Source of the DNA: Hydra vulgaris
Taxonomy: Eukaryota > Cnidaria > Hydrozoa > Anthoathecata > Hydridae
NCBI RefSeq assembly: GCF_038396675.1
Contig: NC_088921.1
Coordinates: 45,347,501 to 45,411,500 of the forward strand
Reading direction: 5' to 3'
Length of the DNA: 64,000 bases
The notes beneath the pieces are model-generated. The model saw nothing but the letters and a program-made list of their open reading frames with translations. It was not told where the DNA came from and did no database searches. Shown here in pieces: positions 36,125-47,104 of the stretch. A program made the translations under genes and the position numbers. Positions within the stretch are counted from its first letter, which is position 1; every line of letters starts with the position of its first letter.

Positions 36125-36682
36125 GTGGTCGTTGCGGTTTATATTTGTATTTTAGATTGTTACGGGATCGTTACGTTAAAAAACCACAACAAAAAAATTA
36201 TCTTCCCTATAATAGAAAATAATGATCCAAAATGCAACTGTCGAAACAAAGCAGAATGCCCTCTGAATGGTAAGTGCAAATCCACAAATATTATATATAA
36301 ATGCATCGTCGCAGCAAAAAACCAACCCAGCAAAGTTTATATAGGATTAACGGAAGGTGAGTGGAAAACCAGATACAACAACCACAAATCATCATTCAAC
36401 AATATTAAATACAAAAATTCGACCGCCCTATCAAACTATGTCTGGGATTTAAAAAACAATTTTAATGAAACCCCTATGCTATCATGGTCTATTCTCAAAT
36501 CAGTACCCCCCTACTCGAATATTTCCAAAAGATGCCCACTATGTCTGTATGAGAAATTTACTATTATATCATATCCAAAACCTGAAGAACTGTTAAATAA
36601 GAGAACCAAAACTATATCGAAGTGCCGCTACGAAAATAAATTCTTATTAAAAAATTACAAAGCTTGCTACAAACCTGACTAA
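36125..36682 (+). CDS. GIY-YIG endonuclease domain of a Penelope-like element
   Basis: Open to TAA-containing context at 36680-36682. The real domain starts around 36190, after FPIIENN; residues before that are coded by the left terminal repeat and the displayed start is a GTG. A zinc-finger-like cluster CNCRNKAECPLNGKC precedes the GIY-YIG core: IYKCIVAA, KVYIGLTEGEWKTRYNNH, then LSNYVWDLK and WSILKSVPPY. A second cysteine pair CPLCLYEKF and LLNKRTK.SKCRYENKFLL follow. This nuclease nicks DNA to prime reverse transcription in Penelope elements. The reverse transcriptase that should precede it is deleted, so the protein cannot mobilise the element alone. The frame is intact. Confidence 0.88.
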   Translation: MVVAVYICILDCYGIVTLKNHNKKIIFPIIENNDPKCNCRNKAECPLNGKCKSTNIIYKCIVAAKNQPSKVYIGLTEGEWKTRYNNHKSSFNNIKYKNSTALSNYVWDLKNNFNETPMLSWSILKSVPPYSNISKRCPLCLYEKFTIISYPKPEELLNKRTKTISKCRYENKFLLKNYKACYKPD

Positions 36683-37044
36683 AAACTATAAATAAAAATA
36701 ACTATACTAATCTGCTCCATATATCTCTAGGCTAACTAATAAATTACTCACATACACAGCTTTTGTAATATATTTCATAATATTATATATATTTTTATAT
36801 CAATTTTATTTCTTATTTTCTTATTTTTATTTTATTATTTTTTAATACACAAATAATACACATTAACACATAAAAAATATTTTAAACAACATTAAACATA
36901 TAACTATTTCACAATTATTAGCCAACTAAAAACAAATTAATAATATTATTAACCTAACCACTAATCAATTTCCGTCCGTAACGATCTAAAATACAAACCG
37001 TAACGTCCACTAAACAAATCGTAGCAAAATTAAACTTTTACTAC

Positions 37045-37086
37045 TTGCCTGATGATTGTGGTAACACATGAAACTCAGAGTTGCGA
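37045..37086 (+). ncRNA. Type I hammerhead ribozyme in the right repeat
   Basis: In order: stem I TTGC (37045-37048), CTGATGA (37049-37055), stem II UGUG/CACA closed by a GTAA tetraloop (with a U-U mismatch at its base), GAAA (37070-37073), C, loop TCAGA, GTT (37080-37082) as the cleavage triplet, and GCGA (37083-37086) pairing with stem I through one G-U. Core nucleotides are intact. The very short stem III is characteristic of hammerheads in Penelope-like elements. Predicted cleavage follows 37082. Activity is inferred from sequence. Confidence 0.82.
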
Positions 37087-37195
37087 TATTAAATTATATT
37101 ATAAACATTAGCATTTAGCTTATTCCTGTTACTGCGGCTAACAGTAACATATATACTATATAGCTCTAGTTTATCTATTGAGCACTCTTTCAAGT

Positions 37196-37925
37196 AGGGG
37201 AGATCGGGGCTAGTTGGCCGCAGGGGTAAGTTGACGAACTGCGTTTATCTTTAGAGCCTTTCATCAGAAAGTGACAAAAATTACTCAGAAACTTCCTTAT
37301 TGACCATTTCATCATTCACTGTAGTATTGTCAGGATTCGCGCATGCGCATGGGAGATATTGAGATTTATGCGTTTTTTGGACAAAAACGTAACTTTTAGA
37401 ACATCGCTTTCTTTTTACTTTACAAAGAAAATATTTAGTCGTATGAAAAAAAAATTATTGTAAAAGTTCCAGTCACAATTTGTTTACTATATCCAGTCAG
37501 ACTTTTTGTTAAACCTGCCGTTTTTCAGGATCTATAGACTGTTTATTAAAAAAAAAGCTTTCGGGGTAAGTTGACAGATTTTTCACGGGGTAAGTTGGCT
37601 CATAGCATTTACTATGGAAAAAAATATTCATTTTTATAAAATTATTATTATTATTTTTTTAATTTTTAACAATATTGAAAATATTTATTCTTACAAAAAA
37701 ATTAAAAAAAAATTTTTTTTAGTTTTTTTTCCACAGATAAAAGGTGGGCTACTGTTTGGCTTTTATACGGACTAATATTTGGTACCAGCTAAAAGTAAAA
37801 CTAAATTTTGGGATAAAATTGTTGCAAAAATTAATTTAAAAAAAGTTTCTATTAATTTTGCACTTAATAGTGCATTAATAATCATTTTTATAGTTTGCGC
37901 CAACTTCCCACGTGGTGGGGTAACT
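37196..37925. mobile_element. Element end with GGGGTAAGTTG repeats
   Basis: Begins AGGGGAGATCGGGGCTAGTT and holds repeated GGGGTAAGTTGA/GGGGTAAGTTGG words at about 37225, 37563 and 37587. An inverted or altered form, GCGCCAACTTCCCACGTGGTGGGGTAA, lies near 37898. Such repeated words are typical of subterminal transposase sites. No coding sequence and no clear opposite end are visible, so the family is not assigned. Confidence 0.5.
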
Positions 37926-38159
37926 TAGAGCAAAGCTCAACAAAAATGGATGCAAACATTACTTGATGTTAGAATTACAACTACTCCCAAGACATCAGAT
38001 ACTCGTTTTACTAGCTTAACGGAGCAGAAAATGACGGAAGCATCCAATCTTCTGCACTAGCAATGTTAGACCATCTTTGCTGTAGCCATTTGATACTAGT
38101 GACTTTGAAATTAAACATTTTTCCTCTACTTGACTGGAAAAGATTGGTTACGATCCCTT

Positions 38160-38750
38160 TCCATTGGATATGCCAAAAGGTATTAGAAACCATACATTTC
38201 TAAAGTTTGTTTTAAAAATCAGAATACCAAATGAAGAAACTTTTTTGCAAGATTTGTTTGTAATTAGCCCAGCAAAGAAAGCAGTATTTTGTTTTCTAAT
38301 TCAATTATTTTACCTGGAAATCAAGTTTCACATTTCCAAATTTTGTGAATCGCCAAACCCTCAACGAAGTAGCTACCTGGAGAAAAATTATGGAACAAGT
38401 CTTAGATGTGGTTCTGTTTCTTAGTGAGCGTGGATTGTAAAATCTGACCTAATTGGAGATTCTCAAATGGAAATTTCTTAGGATTGCTGAAACTAATTAC
38501 ACATTATGACCAATTCTCAAGAAACATGTGATTAAAGTTAAACAATCACAGGAAGGGTCAACGGCTTCAGGTGCAATACTATTCAAATCTTTTTTAACAA
38601 AAAATTTATTGGTCTTTTTGCAGACTTTTGAAAACTGCCGTGGCCAAGACTATGAAAATGGAGCCAACATTTCATTGATTTACGCGACGTTAAAACCATC
38701 GTTAACTCGAATACTTTTAAACGAAATGATTACTTGTCTTTTATGAATTT
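38160..38750 (+). pseudogene. hAT transposase fragment (ZMYM1-like, TTF zinc finger and DUF4371 region)
   Basis: Plus-strand pieces in several frames line up with ZMYM1-like hAT proteins. ISPAKKAVFCF near 38260 is the TTF-type block. NEVATWRKIMEQVLDVVLFL and SERGL (38360-38440) are followed by KWKFLRIAE and ILKKHVIKVKQ. FENCRGQDYENGANIS near 38625 corresponds to the conserved GQGYDGA.NM motif around a catalytic Asp. Stops and frameshifts separate them. The dimerisation domain is not seen. Small and heavily decayed; the order of the motifs makes the assignment credible. Confidence 0.68.
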
Positions 38751-38778
38751 TATTCATGGCTAAAACCGAACCCTTACC

Positions 38779-38836
38779 TTAAGTCGATGTATTTACATTG
38801 AACTCTTGATATTCCTGTTGCCAGTCGATGTATTTA
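38779..38836. repeat. Two AGTCGATGTATTTA words
   Basis: AAGTCGATGTATTTACAT at about 38779 and CCAGTCGATGTATTTATGCC at about 38821 resemble the core of the 42-bp minisatellite units at 17273-17470 (AGTCGATGTA). It could be a remnant of a related minisatellite. Confidence 0.6.
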
Positions 38837-39130
38837 TGCCAAACAACACACAAAAAATTATTATATAAATTTATCTATATATTTAAATCAACAAAATATT
38901 TGTAGCTGTTAAAATATGTTTTGGTCTGCAAAAATATTGGGGGTTGATACTTGAAAATGACAAATTTAATCTAAATTTGTTTAAAATTCAATTTTTTAAT
39001 TTAATTTAAAGATGTTTTAAAACACATTATGCTTTATTTAATGACTTCCTTTATAAAATATCTAAAAATTAATATAACGATTTATATAAATTTACAAAAT
39101 AATTTATAAAAGAAAGTCAATGAATAAACC

Positions 39131-39748
39131 GTGACGTTAGATTAATAGGGTTCTATTTCCCTTTTGTAATGTTTAGAGAATTTGTTAAATCCTTCTAATT
39201 TTTTTAAAATAAAATAAAAAATTGTTAAATTCTTTAAAATAAAAGATCAAAATATCAAATTTTTTAAATTAATTGCTTTTAACACACATTATTTATTGTT
39301 TATTAAGTAATATAAATTGATATAAAACAAAACAGCATATCGGTAGATGAGAAATATAAGGCTCATAGTCTCCCAATTTTTATGGTAAAAAAATACAATT
39401 TTTTGTTTTTATTTATAACATTATTTTTGTGTTCAAAATGATATAATTTTAGTATATTAATCTTATTATTATTTATAATATTTAAAAACGCATGTTTTTG
39501 TTTTTTCATTGTTAATTTTATCCTTATTTAATAAAGTTGGAGTTAACAATTAATTTGTAAACAAGCAATTTTAAAAATTATAAAACTAATAATGTAAAAT
39601 TAATTATAAAACATAAATATTGTAAAAAACATACATTTTATCAATACAAACAATAACAGCTGTACAATAATTAAATAATAAAAAAATCAAAATTTAAATT
39701 CTCTAAACGTTAAAAAATGGAGATAAAACCCTATTATTCTAACGCCAC
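39131..39748. mobile_element. MITE of about 620 bp with about 50-bp inverted repeats
   Basis: GTGACGTTAGATTAATAGGG at 39131 and the reverse complement of CCCTATTATTCTAACGCCAC ending 39748 define the ends. The match continues inward through TTTAGAGAATTT with roughly 80 percent identity. The interior is A/T-rich with no ORF. The target duplication is not clear. Family unknown. Confidence 0.7.
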
Positions 39749-41218
39749 GATATTAATGGTTATTTGTTTAAAACTACATAGTTCTTTTTTTGATTTTGGT
39801 TCAGTGTTTTTTGATAAAATAATTTAGTAAAGTATATTGTGATGATAACACTCAATTTTAATAAAGTAATGCAATAAAGCATAAAAGTATTGAATATGGA
39901 ACAAACTTTATCTTTAATCAAGTCGGAGAAAAGCCATTGGACAATACTGTCAAAAGGACAGTATTGTTTAATGTTAATCCACCTATTTTAAATGATTTTG
40001 GATTTTGACCAAAGTTTAAAAAATAAAACATTATACTGGTAATAATTTCAAAATACATGATAATATAAACAAGAGACATCTTTGGTTTCAAAGAACACCT
40101 AAAAAATATGTCTAATACTTTTCTTAAATTTCTAAATTCTGTTTTAAGTAATTCTGTAACAAATTTTCCGAACATAACAAATTTGAAACAAAAGTGTTTC
40201 TCTTAATAGCGTTTTAATCAGCTAGACTATTTCTTCGCTTGTATAATTTGTAAAATGCTTTGTGACGTGTTAATATTTTATGCCTAATTTCTGATTTTTT
40301 TTATACATGATTCTGTATTGCCAAAATCCACATTTATCATTTAGATCTTTGAGAAAGCTCGTTCATCATTATTGAACCTGAAATATATGCTTACATTTTT
40401 TTAATCAAAAGTTTTCCATTATGTGACAATAAGTTTAATAAAATCACCAGTCTTGTTAACGTTTGAGATGTTTCTGGGTGATTAAAAAGAGCGCTTTAAG
40501 TATTATTAGAGAAAAACTTTTGCTTTTTGAGTCCATTATTTTGTATGTTTTTGATAACGTGGAAAAAAGTCAAACAGCAAAACAGTTCCGTCTGTAATTA
40601 ATCAAGGTTTTTCATAAAATGTTAGAGTTAGATATATGTCACATATAACTGCCTTAGCTTTGCTATTTGACTTTTTTTACTGATTCTAGAGTTAAATGAA
40701 TTTGATCACATAAAAATTAGAAAATTATTTCTTTACAGGTTTTCACAACATTTTAAAAAGAAATTTAGGACCATGTTTACAACTTGCATTACAAGTTTTC
40801 ATAACATCTGAAACACTTTTTGAAATAGAATGCATATCAACATTTTATGTAACATACACCTTGTCACAGGAAATAATAGTTCCTAGTAGAAATTTTCAAA
40901 GTAGAAAAAAAAACTAGTAGAAAGTTCCTTGCAATTTTAAAATAAACTAAAAATCTGAAAGGAAAATTGTGCAAAATGTTGTTTTAGTTTAACCTTTTTA
41001 AAGTTTTGATGCCAACCAGATCATATACTAAAGTGTTGCTAGACGTTATAAAACTCGCATTAGGTAAACATTCTATCCAACGTGTTTTCTTCACTTTGTC
41101 TCTGGGAAATCTATTTTTTAAAACGTTTTTAAATCGTTTGACTTCTTCAATAATAAATAACTCGTAGAACAGCAATAAACACATTTTAAAATTTTTCACG
41201 AACATAAAGTTTATATGA
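39749..41218. other. No gene recognised
   Basis: AT-rich. A hairpin at 39942-39969 (ACAATACTGTC..GACAGTATTGT, 5-nt spacer) is the only clear structure. Short minus-strand frames at 39918-40175 and 40984-41205 show no motif I know and have Ile/Lys-rich composition as expected by chance. Confidence 0.55.
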
Positions 41219-41312
41219 CCGTTTCATAAACATTAACTTTATGAAAATGGTGTTTCATAAACATCAAGTTTCAAACCGTTTCATAAACGTAAAGTTTATG
41301 AAAATGGTGAAA
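41219..41312. repeat. CCGTTTCATAAAC / TTTATGAAAATGG repeats
   Basis: Two copies of CCGTTTCATAAAC.(T)TAA.(C)TTTATGAAAATGGTG at about 41219-41253 and 41277-41311, each itself partly palindromic, separated by a TTTCATAAACATC half unit. Confidence 0.82.
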
Positions 41313-41550
41313 TTTGTTTATGATAAATAAATTTTTTTCATGATAGACTAAATAAAGAAGAAGTATAAGCGAACCAACAGACGGTGCTATTTAATTTAAT
41401 CTTTATAATTAAAAAAGTTATTGTTTTCATTTAATGATTGCTACCCACTTCATTAAGAAAAGTTTTATAAGCAGCGAGTGGATATTTAACAGAATTTCTT
41501 TCTTTGCTACAAAAGTTCTGTTTTTGCTACAAGTTCTCGATTGAAGACGT

Positions 41551-41715
41551 AGGGTGGAATGCAAGAAACGAATTTGAGTCAAGTTCGACTTGAAATCTCA
41601 AGTTCGACTTTGTCAAGTCAGACTTGAAAAATTGACTTGAGCGAATGCGTAAACGAGACTTGAAAATTTCAAATTCGTGCTTGAAAAAGTCGAACTTGAA
41701 AAATGGATTTTTTTT
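41551..41715. repeat. GACTTGAAA-rich terminus, probably left end of the Harbinger element
   Basis: GGGTGGAATGCAAGAAACGA at 41551 is followed by about ten TCAAGTTCGACTTGAA or GACTTGAAA words in both orientations up to about 41710. It lies 350 bp upstream of the Myb-like gene of a PIF/Harbinger element and resembles a subterminal repeat block. No matching right end is seen. Confidence 0.6.
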
Positions 41716-42060
41716 ACGGGAAAAATCTTTTACTGAAACAAATTCGTGTAATGATATTTGTATAACATACGATCAATATATAAATTATATAACAATATAA
41801 ATTACAATTTAACTACAGGTAATAGTTTAGTTAATCATGACACTTTTACAACTTTAAAGCTGTAAAAAGAAAAAGATAAAAAATAAATGTGCAATAAATT
41901 ATAGTCTGTTTTTGTTTACTGTTTATTCTGTTTCCTTTTATCAAAATGAAAATTTCGTCGTAAATGTTTATGATAAGAATTGCTCATCATATAAAAGAAT
42001 AAAAATTTCAAAATGCATATCCACTACAGACTTTTTGCTTACTTTTTAAATATTTGTAAA

Positions 42061-42770
42061 ATGAATTCTAAAAGACGAATTTTCAGTCAGAAAGAAAAAT
42101 TTTGATCAATATAATCAAAGACTACAAAAACATCGAAGAAAAGAAGACGGATAATGTCTCCCTTAAAATAAAAAAATCTTTGTGGGAAGAAATAACGCAA
42201 TTATTCAACAGCCAAGGCATCGAAATTAAAAGAGATCAAAAAGAACTAAAGAAATGCTGGATGAAATCAAAGCAAAAAGCAAAACAATTTGTTGATTTGT
42301 AAGTAGCAAATAAAGAAAAAAAAACAAAGATTATTTTTATAGGCAAACACCCAGTAAACATAAGACATGTTTTAGACATCTAAAAGAAGTCTTGTGTACA
42401 TTTAGCAAACGTTATTTATATCGAAAAATGTTAATAAAATATGAATTGTAGGACAATGATTTTCTTGCCCAAATTGTATGGTTACCAGTAAAGTTTATAC
42501 AGTGCTAGACTTCTCTCTGTCTGACTTTTACAACATATTTTCTTGTCGATATTACTTAATATAAGTTAACAATATGGGTTTTTCTAACCAATTCTTTGGA
42601 TTTTAGTGAAAGAAAAGAGCTAAACAAAAATGGCGGAGGTTCTAATCAAACTCCTGTTCCGTCACACGAAATTGAAAGCGTTCTGCAGATATTACCACCA
42701 AAGTCATTGAACCCTATTTTGACACCTTTTGGGGATGATGCTATACTGCAATGTAATTTTATTTTTTAAT
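42061..42770 (+). pseudogene. Myb/SANT-like protein of a PIF/Harbinger element (two exons)
   Basis: ATG 42061 starts NSKRRIFSQKEK, then one frame change at about 42100 leads into IIKDYKNIEEKKTDNVSLKI and KKCWMKSKQKAKQFVD, a Myb/SANT-like DNA-binding domain of the type encoded as the second protein of Harbinger transposons. The exon ends at 42298 before GTAAGT (42299). The next exon starts after TTTTAG at 42607 and keeps frame: ERKELNKNGGGSNQTPVP, ILPPKSLNPI. The 308-nt intron and the GGG linker fit the family. This protein is known to help bind element ends and carry the transposase into the nucleus. It faces the transposase gene tail to tail. One frameshift makes it a pseudogene. Confidence 0.75.
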
Positions 42771-42799
42771 TTTATTTATTTTTAATACTATTTATTTAT

Positions 42800-43735
42800 T
42801 TATTTATTTTGGCAAAAACTAGTGAATCATGAACACTTCCAGGCCATTGAACACAAGCAGATAAAATTTCTTTTGAAGGACCTGCAATGACATGGCAATT
42901 CAAAGAGAAAAATTCCTTTCTGTTTTGATACATTTCTGGGATTTCTCCACCAGAGTTTATTATAGGAATATGTGTTCCATCAATTGCTTCTATATATATC
43001 CTGGAAATCTTTGAATTTGGTAAAATCTAAACAATGGTTGATAAATATAAATATTTTCGTTGTCAAAGAAAATTTTAAAGTTTGTATTTAATAGCAAAAT
43101 GCAAATATCCATGAAAACTTATAATCACCTTTGCTGAATTATCCAAGAATCAGCTTTTGTTGGAAACTTTATGTACTGATATCTTTTGTTGGCAATTTGA
43201 ACTGAAATGTTTTCAACTACTCGACAAACAGTTGACTGATTAACTTTCAGCTCCTCCAAATCTCCTATTACTCTCTAAAAGAGTATACTTAACTAGATCA
43301 GATCATACAAATTTAAATGTGAAGTACTTTATTTGTTGTTACTTGAGTATGCGATTATTTTATTTGTTGTTATAAAATGGTGTTTTTTAAAAACATAATA
43401 CAAAATCTACAATAAGAATACAATACAATAAAAAGGTACCATTGTTTGATACTATTTCTTGAATATCTACTCACTAGGTATGAACCAGTAGCATATAACC
43501 AAAATGCAATAGCCAGTTGTTGTACAGATGAATGAGGGAACCCTCGATTGTTAACATTGCTGTTAATAATGTCATTAGATAATATATAAAAAGTTTCTTT
43601 GGAAAATCTGTAGCGCATTTTAAACCATTATAAACTTCTAAAAGATTGGCTTTGTCAATAATAATTCTTGGTATGTGATTTGACATATTTTTTCTTCTTC
43701 TTCTTCTAAAATTCAGCTCATACCGATTCATTTTT
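42800..43735 (-). pseudogene. PIF/Harbinger transposase (DDE_Tnp_4), three exons, C-terminus missing
   Basis: Minus strand. Exon 1 (43735-43475): MNRYELNFRRRRRK, then, after a frame change, MRYRFSKETFYIL and FWLYATGSYL. Intron GTGAGT..TTTTAG (43474-43275). Exon 2 (43274-43129): RVIGDLEELKVNQSTVCRVV, an HTH-like block, and YIKFPTKADSW. Intron 43128-43027. Exon 3: FYQIQRFPGYI, then IEAIDGTHIPIINS with catalytic Asp 1, YQNRKEFFSLN, and WPGSVHDS with Asp 2. Between FPGYI and EAIDGTH an extra TA in a TATATATA run (about 42990-43000) shifts the frame. The final catalytic Glu region is absent. The family inserts at 3-bp TWA targets. Confidence 0.85.
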
Positions 43736-44096
43736 GAACGCTTTAAAACAAGTTTTTTTAATATTTCATATTATTATAACCACTTCTTCTCGAGAATTCT
43801 CTTTTACTCCTTTTACACGTATCAATTCTTTGTGTAACTGCAACTGTTTATTACGAAATGTAATTTACTTTTATACTGTATCACAAAAGCGTGCCTTAAT
43901 CAACATCCATTTATAATGCTAGGATGTTCGACATTTCAAAATGCTAATAAGCATTTCTAATGGCATCATAATATGGCATGTTGGATCATTACATACGAGT
44001 TACAGGATGTTTTAAAAGACACATTTTCACAATGTTGGTTTTCTGTAATGAATTCATTGACAAATATACATTGACAAATGTAACCTTCTAAATTAA

Positions 44097-44330
44097 TTAC
44101 GTTAGTATACCCAAATAACTACTTTTACTTGGTAAAAGCTCATTTTTATATTTGCAAAGGTTGTAGTAAGTTATATGGTAATAGTTGTTTTGACGTGTAT
44201 GTTCTATTATCACATAATTTTCAATTTCTACATTACTTATAGATGATATATGTTGTTTCAGCCTTGTCTCAGACACAGCCATAACACAGGGAAGAAATTT
44301 TAAGGAACTAATTAAAGATTTTTAACTCAT
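44097..44330 (-). pseudogene. LINE endonuclease, N-terminal fragment
   Basis: The minus-strand frame reads MAVSETRLKQHISSISNVEI then ENYVIIEHTR, the segment around the catalytic Glu of AP-type endonucleases in CR1/Jockey-like LINEs (ITETRL..). It decays after that. Only a short piece remains. Confidence 0.6.
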
Positions 44331-44743
44331 CTATATGAAAAGAAAGTGAGGAAATATTCTAGTGTAAGAAATTTAATGGTTTTAGGTTTAGATCTAAGGC
44401 ATTAAAAATCATCAACATTGTAGTACTTACAATCTAAGACAACTGTTTACTTTGTTTAGACATTTAAATAAATAGTTGAGATCACAATAAATGTTTTAAT
44501 AAGAAAATTAAAGCTAATGTTATAAAAAATAATGTTTATAACAATTTAATTAAGTTATATATTTAGCGATAATTTAATAATAATAAATAATAAAATACTA
44601 GGTATAATAACGAATAGGTAAATAACATATAACAACATTCAACTTACATAGATTATATTTATATATACAAATAGCAACGATTAAATAATATAGTAGTTAA
44701 TAATATAATAGTAGATAATCTGTCAATTAATAAACAATAAATT
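44331..44743. other. No gene recognised
   Basis: AT-rich, simple-sequence tract (AATAATA) up to the TIR of the 17.5-kb composite. Confidence 0.6.
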
Positions 44744-44754
44744 CCTAGATAGCA

Positions 44755-45035
44755 AGATCACATTGGCCTAGCGTTGGGCCAATGCATGTTGATACATTGA
44801 CCCAACGTTTAAATTTGATGTTGGCCCAATGCAGGTTTGATCATTGTTTAGGCATTGGCCCAACGTTGTATACAACGTTTATTTAAGGTTGGCCCAACGT
44901 TGAATACAACATTGGGCCAATATTGTATGTAACATTGGGCCAATATTGTATAAAACATCAGGCAAATGTTATTATAAATTAGCTATATACTGAATTTCAA
45001 CAACAAATGTTGTATATCGGCCAAACGTTTTATGC
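44755..45035. repeat. TTGGGCCAA / TTGGCCCAA subterminal repeats
   Basis: About nine degenerate words of the form (A)TTGG(G/C)CCAA(C/T)(G/A)TT in both orientations, often joined by TGTATACAAC. The word is itself palindromic. Similar words occur at the opposite end of the composite. Confidence 0.88.
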
Positions 45036-45277
45036 AACATTAAATCGTTGTTATAAATAGATGATTTGCATCGCTACATTAAAACTTATAGAGAATTTAT
45101 ATATATAAAAACAATAATTTATTATATAAGGATAAAAATTTATTTGTTTAATTTACATAATTTCTCCCATAAATATAAATATTGCAAATACCAAACATAA
45201 ACCATAACTAACACATTATGTTTAAAAAAAAAAATTCCCTTTTTATGGAGTAGTTTCCAGTAGTTTTATTGTCCAAG

Positions 45278-46140
45278 CTACTTGTTATTGAGCCGTGTTA
45301 AGCTAATGATATTTAGTGCGATCATCTTTTCTTCCATCATTTCTATCACATGCCTGCATAAGCCATGCTTATTTGACTTCACAGCTTCTGCAAAAAAATT
45401 AGTTGTTTGTTTAATTATGCACCAGAGAAACATAACAAATATATATCTATAAACAAACATAAGAAAGTAATTGTGTAATGCAAAACTGAAACTGAAAAAA
45501 TTTTCTAAACCACTTACCAATAGCAACATTGGTTAAACTTAAATTAATGTAAAATCTCATTTATAAAAAACCTTCAAAGAGTGTTTTGTTTAAAGCACAT
45601 AACTTGTATAAAGATATCATACGAAATCATAAAAAAATATTTACCATATCCTTATATATTTTCTTGTCTTTCAATTTTTCTTCTAGAGAACTTAAATTCT
45701 CTACTGCTTATAGTGGCAATGACACTCTCTCAGGAAAATCATTAATTGGCACATCTTTGTTACTCTTTCTAAGTATGCTTAAAATGAAATTTGATATGTT
45801 CGCCAAGTTGCACTTCAATGCTTGCCAATTGTGCCAATAATACCTGCATTTAAAGATATGGGGATACAATTTTATCTTGAAACAATAAAGTTAACAATAT
45901 TCTGAAGAAACAATACAAATTACATATAACATTTAGAATTTATGAAAGTCAATACAACATTCACTAATAAAGCAAATAAAATTAAAGACAGAGGGGCAAA
46001 TTTTTAATGATAAAAATATATACTTGTTAATGGATTCATAATATGTTTATGAATTATCGAATTTGCTGGTGTGCATTCAATTTCTGGCACTGACACAAAA
46101 CAATTCTCGTTAACGTTTGAGAAACAGACTGCACTGTAAA
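45278..46140 (-). pseudogene. Spliced remnant, possibly DUF4806-like
   Basis: Minus-strand pieces flanked by plausible splice sites. First ENCFVSVPEIECTPANSII (about 46110-46040). Then LKCNLANISNFILSILRKSN, FPERVSLPL and AVENLSSLEEKLKDKKIYKD, ending MV before GTAAAT (about 45820-45640). After that a short piece ending at GTAAGT (about 45515), and a last exon after TTTTTTTGCAG with EAVKSNKHGLCRHVIEMMEE (45278-45390). The LPL..ENLSSLEEKLKDK part resembles the start of DUF4806 proteins common in invertebrate transposons. One in-frame stop is seen. It is probably coding sequence of the surrounding composite element; identification is tentative. Confidence 0.42.
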
Positions 46141-46494
46141 ACAAAAAAATTCATATAAAAATAATGTTTCTCCAATGTTAGTAAATGATTTTTTTTTAAA
46201 TATTTTATTCTGAATATTAATAATAATACAACTTTTAAAAATAATATCACCTATAAAAATCAGGGGCGGATCCAGAGGGGTTCAAAGGGTGCTGCAGCAC
46301 CCGTCAACTTTCAACAAGCAATGTTTGCTATTTTGTTGCATTTTTTTATATATAAAAATAAAATTGTTAGAATATTTTATTCAACTCAAAATTTGCGATT
46401 CAATTTTTTGTGAAGAAAATAATTTGTTGTTGTGTTAGCGCTAGCGTATTTATATATATTTATGTTTCGACTAGGAAACTCCAGTATATTCGCT

Positions 46495-46660
46495 TTCTGA
46501 TTCGCCTGCTCCCCTCAGAATTATTTTTGATTGACCTGCACCCCTCAGAAGCTATTTTTGATTGGCTTGGTTTCTTAAGCTAATCAAAACTGGTTCTGAG
46601 GGGTGCTGACCCAATCAGAAAGATCTCTGAAGGGTGCAAGCCAATCACGCATAAATCAGA
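46495..46660. promoter_or_regulatory. Four CCCCTCAGAA / TTCTGAGGGG boxes upstream of the OTU-like gene
   Basis: CCCCTCAGAA occurs at about 46512 and 46543, and the inverted form TTCTGAGGGGTGCTG and a variant CTGAAGGGTGCAAG at about 46594 and 46626. They alternate with TTGATTG / CAATCA words. The cluster ends about 60 bp before the ATG at 46714. It could be promoter or transposase-binding DNA; no direct evidence. Confidence 0.45.
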
Positions 46661-46713
46661 AAAAAGGGTTTTCACTAAGCTTTTGGTTAACTCATAGGTC
46701 AAGTGTTCTAAAC

Positions 46714-47013
46714 ATGGCGGATGCAATGCTTCAAATCATTTTAAAACGTATTTTAGATGAAAATAGGGTTCAATCAGAAAAGGAATCGCTTTTATTTAAT
46801 GTTATTGTCGAAGCTCATAATACTATTAGAGAAAAATTTTTGTTTAATGAAAAATCTAAACTAAGTATATTGCATAAAATATGCAAAGTTTCAAATATAC
46901 AGTTTCCCTTATCTCAATCATTTCGAGCAGAAAGCGATTTTCAACCAGTGAGGTAATAATTTTATTTCTTAAATAATTATATTATTTAAAAATAAAAAAA
47001 CAAACGAAATATT

Positions 47014-47104
<91 letters not shown>

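Larger units (their letters stand above)
35986..37149 (+). mobile_element. Short Penelope-like element with inverted terminal repeats
   Basis: TGTTACTGTTACCCGCAGTA at 35986 is repeated in reverse complement at the right end (TTACTGCGGCTAACAGTAAC ending 37148). About 185 nt at each end match with few differences. Between them is one ORF encoding the GIY-YIG endonuclease that is the C-terminal domain of Penelope-like elements; the reverse transcriptase is missing. Each terminal repeat carries a hammerhead ribozyme sequence, the right one on the same strand as the ORF. Penelope elements are known for variable LTR-like repeats, inverted copies and hammerheads, so the assignment is well supported. 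Confidence 0.88.
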
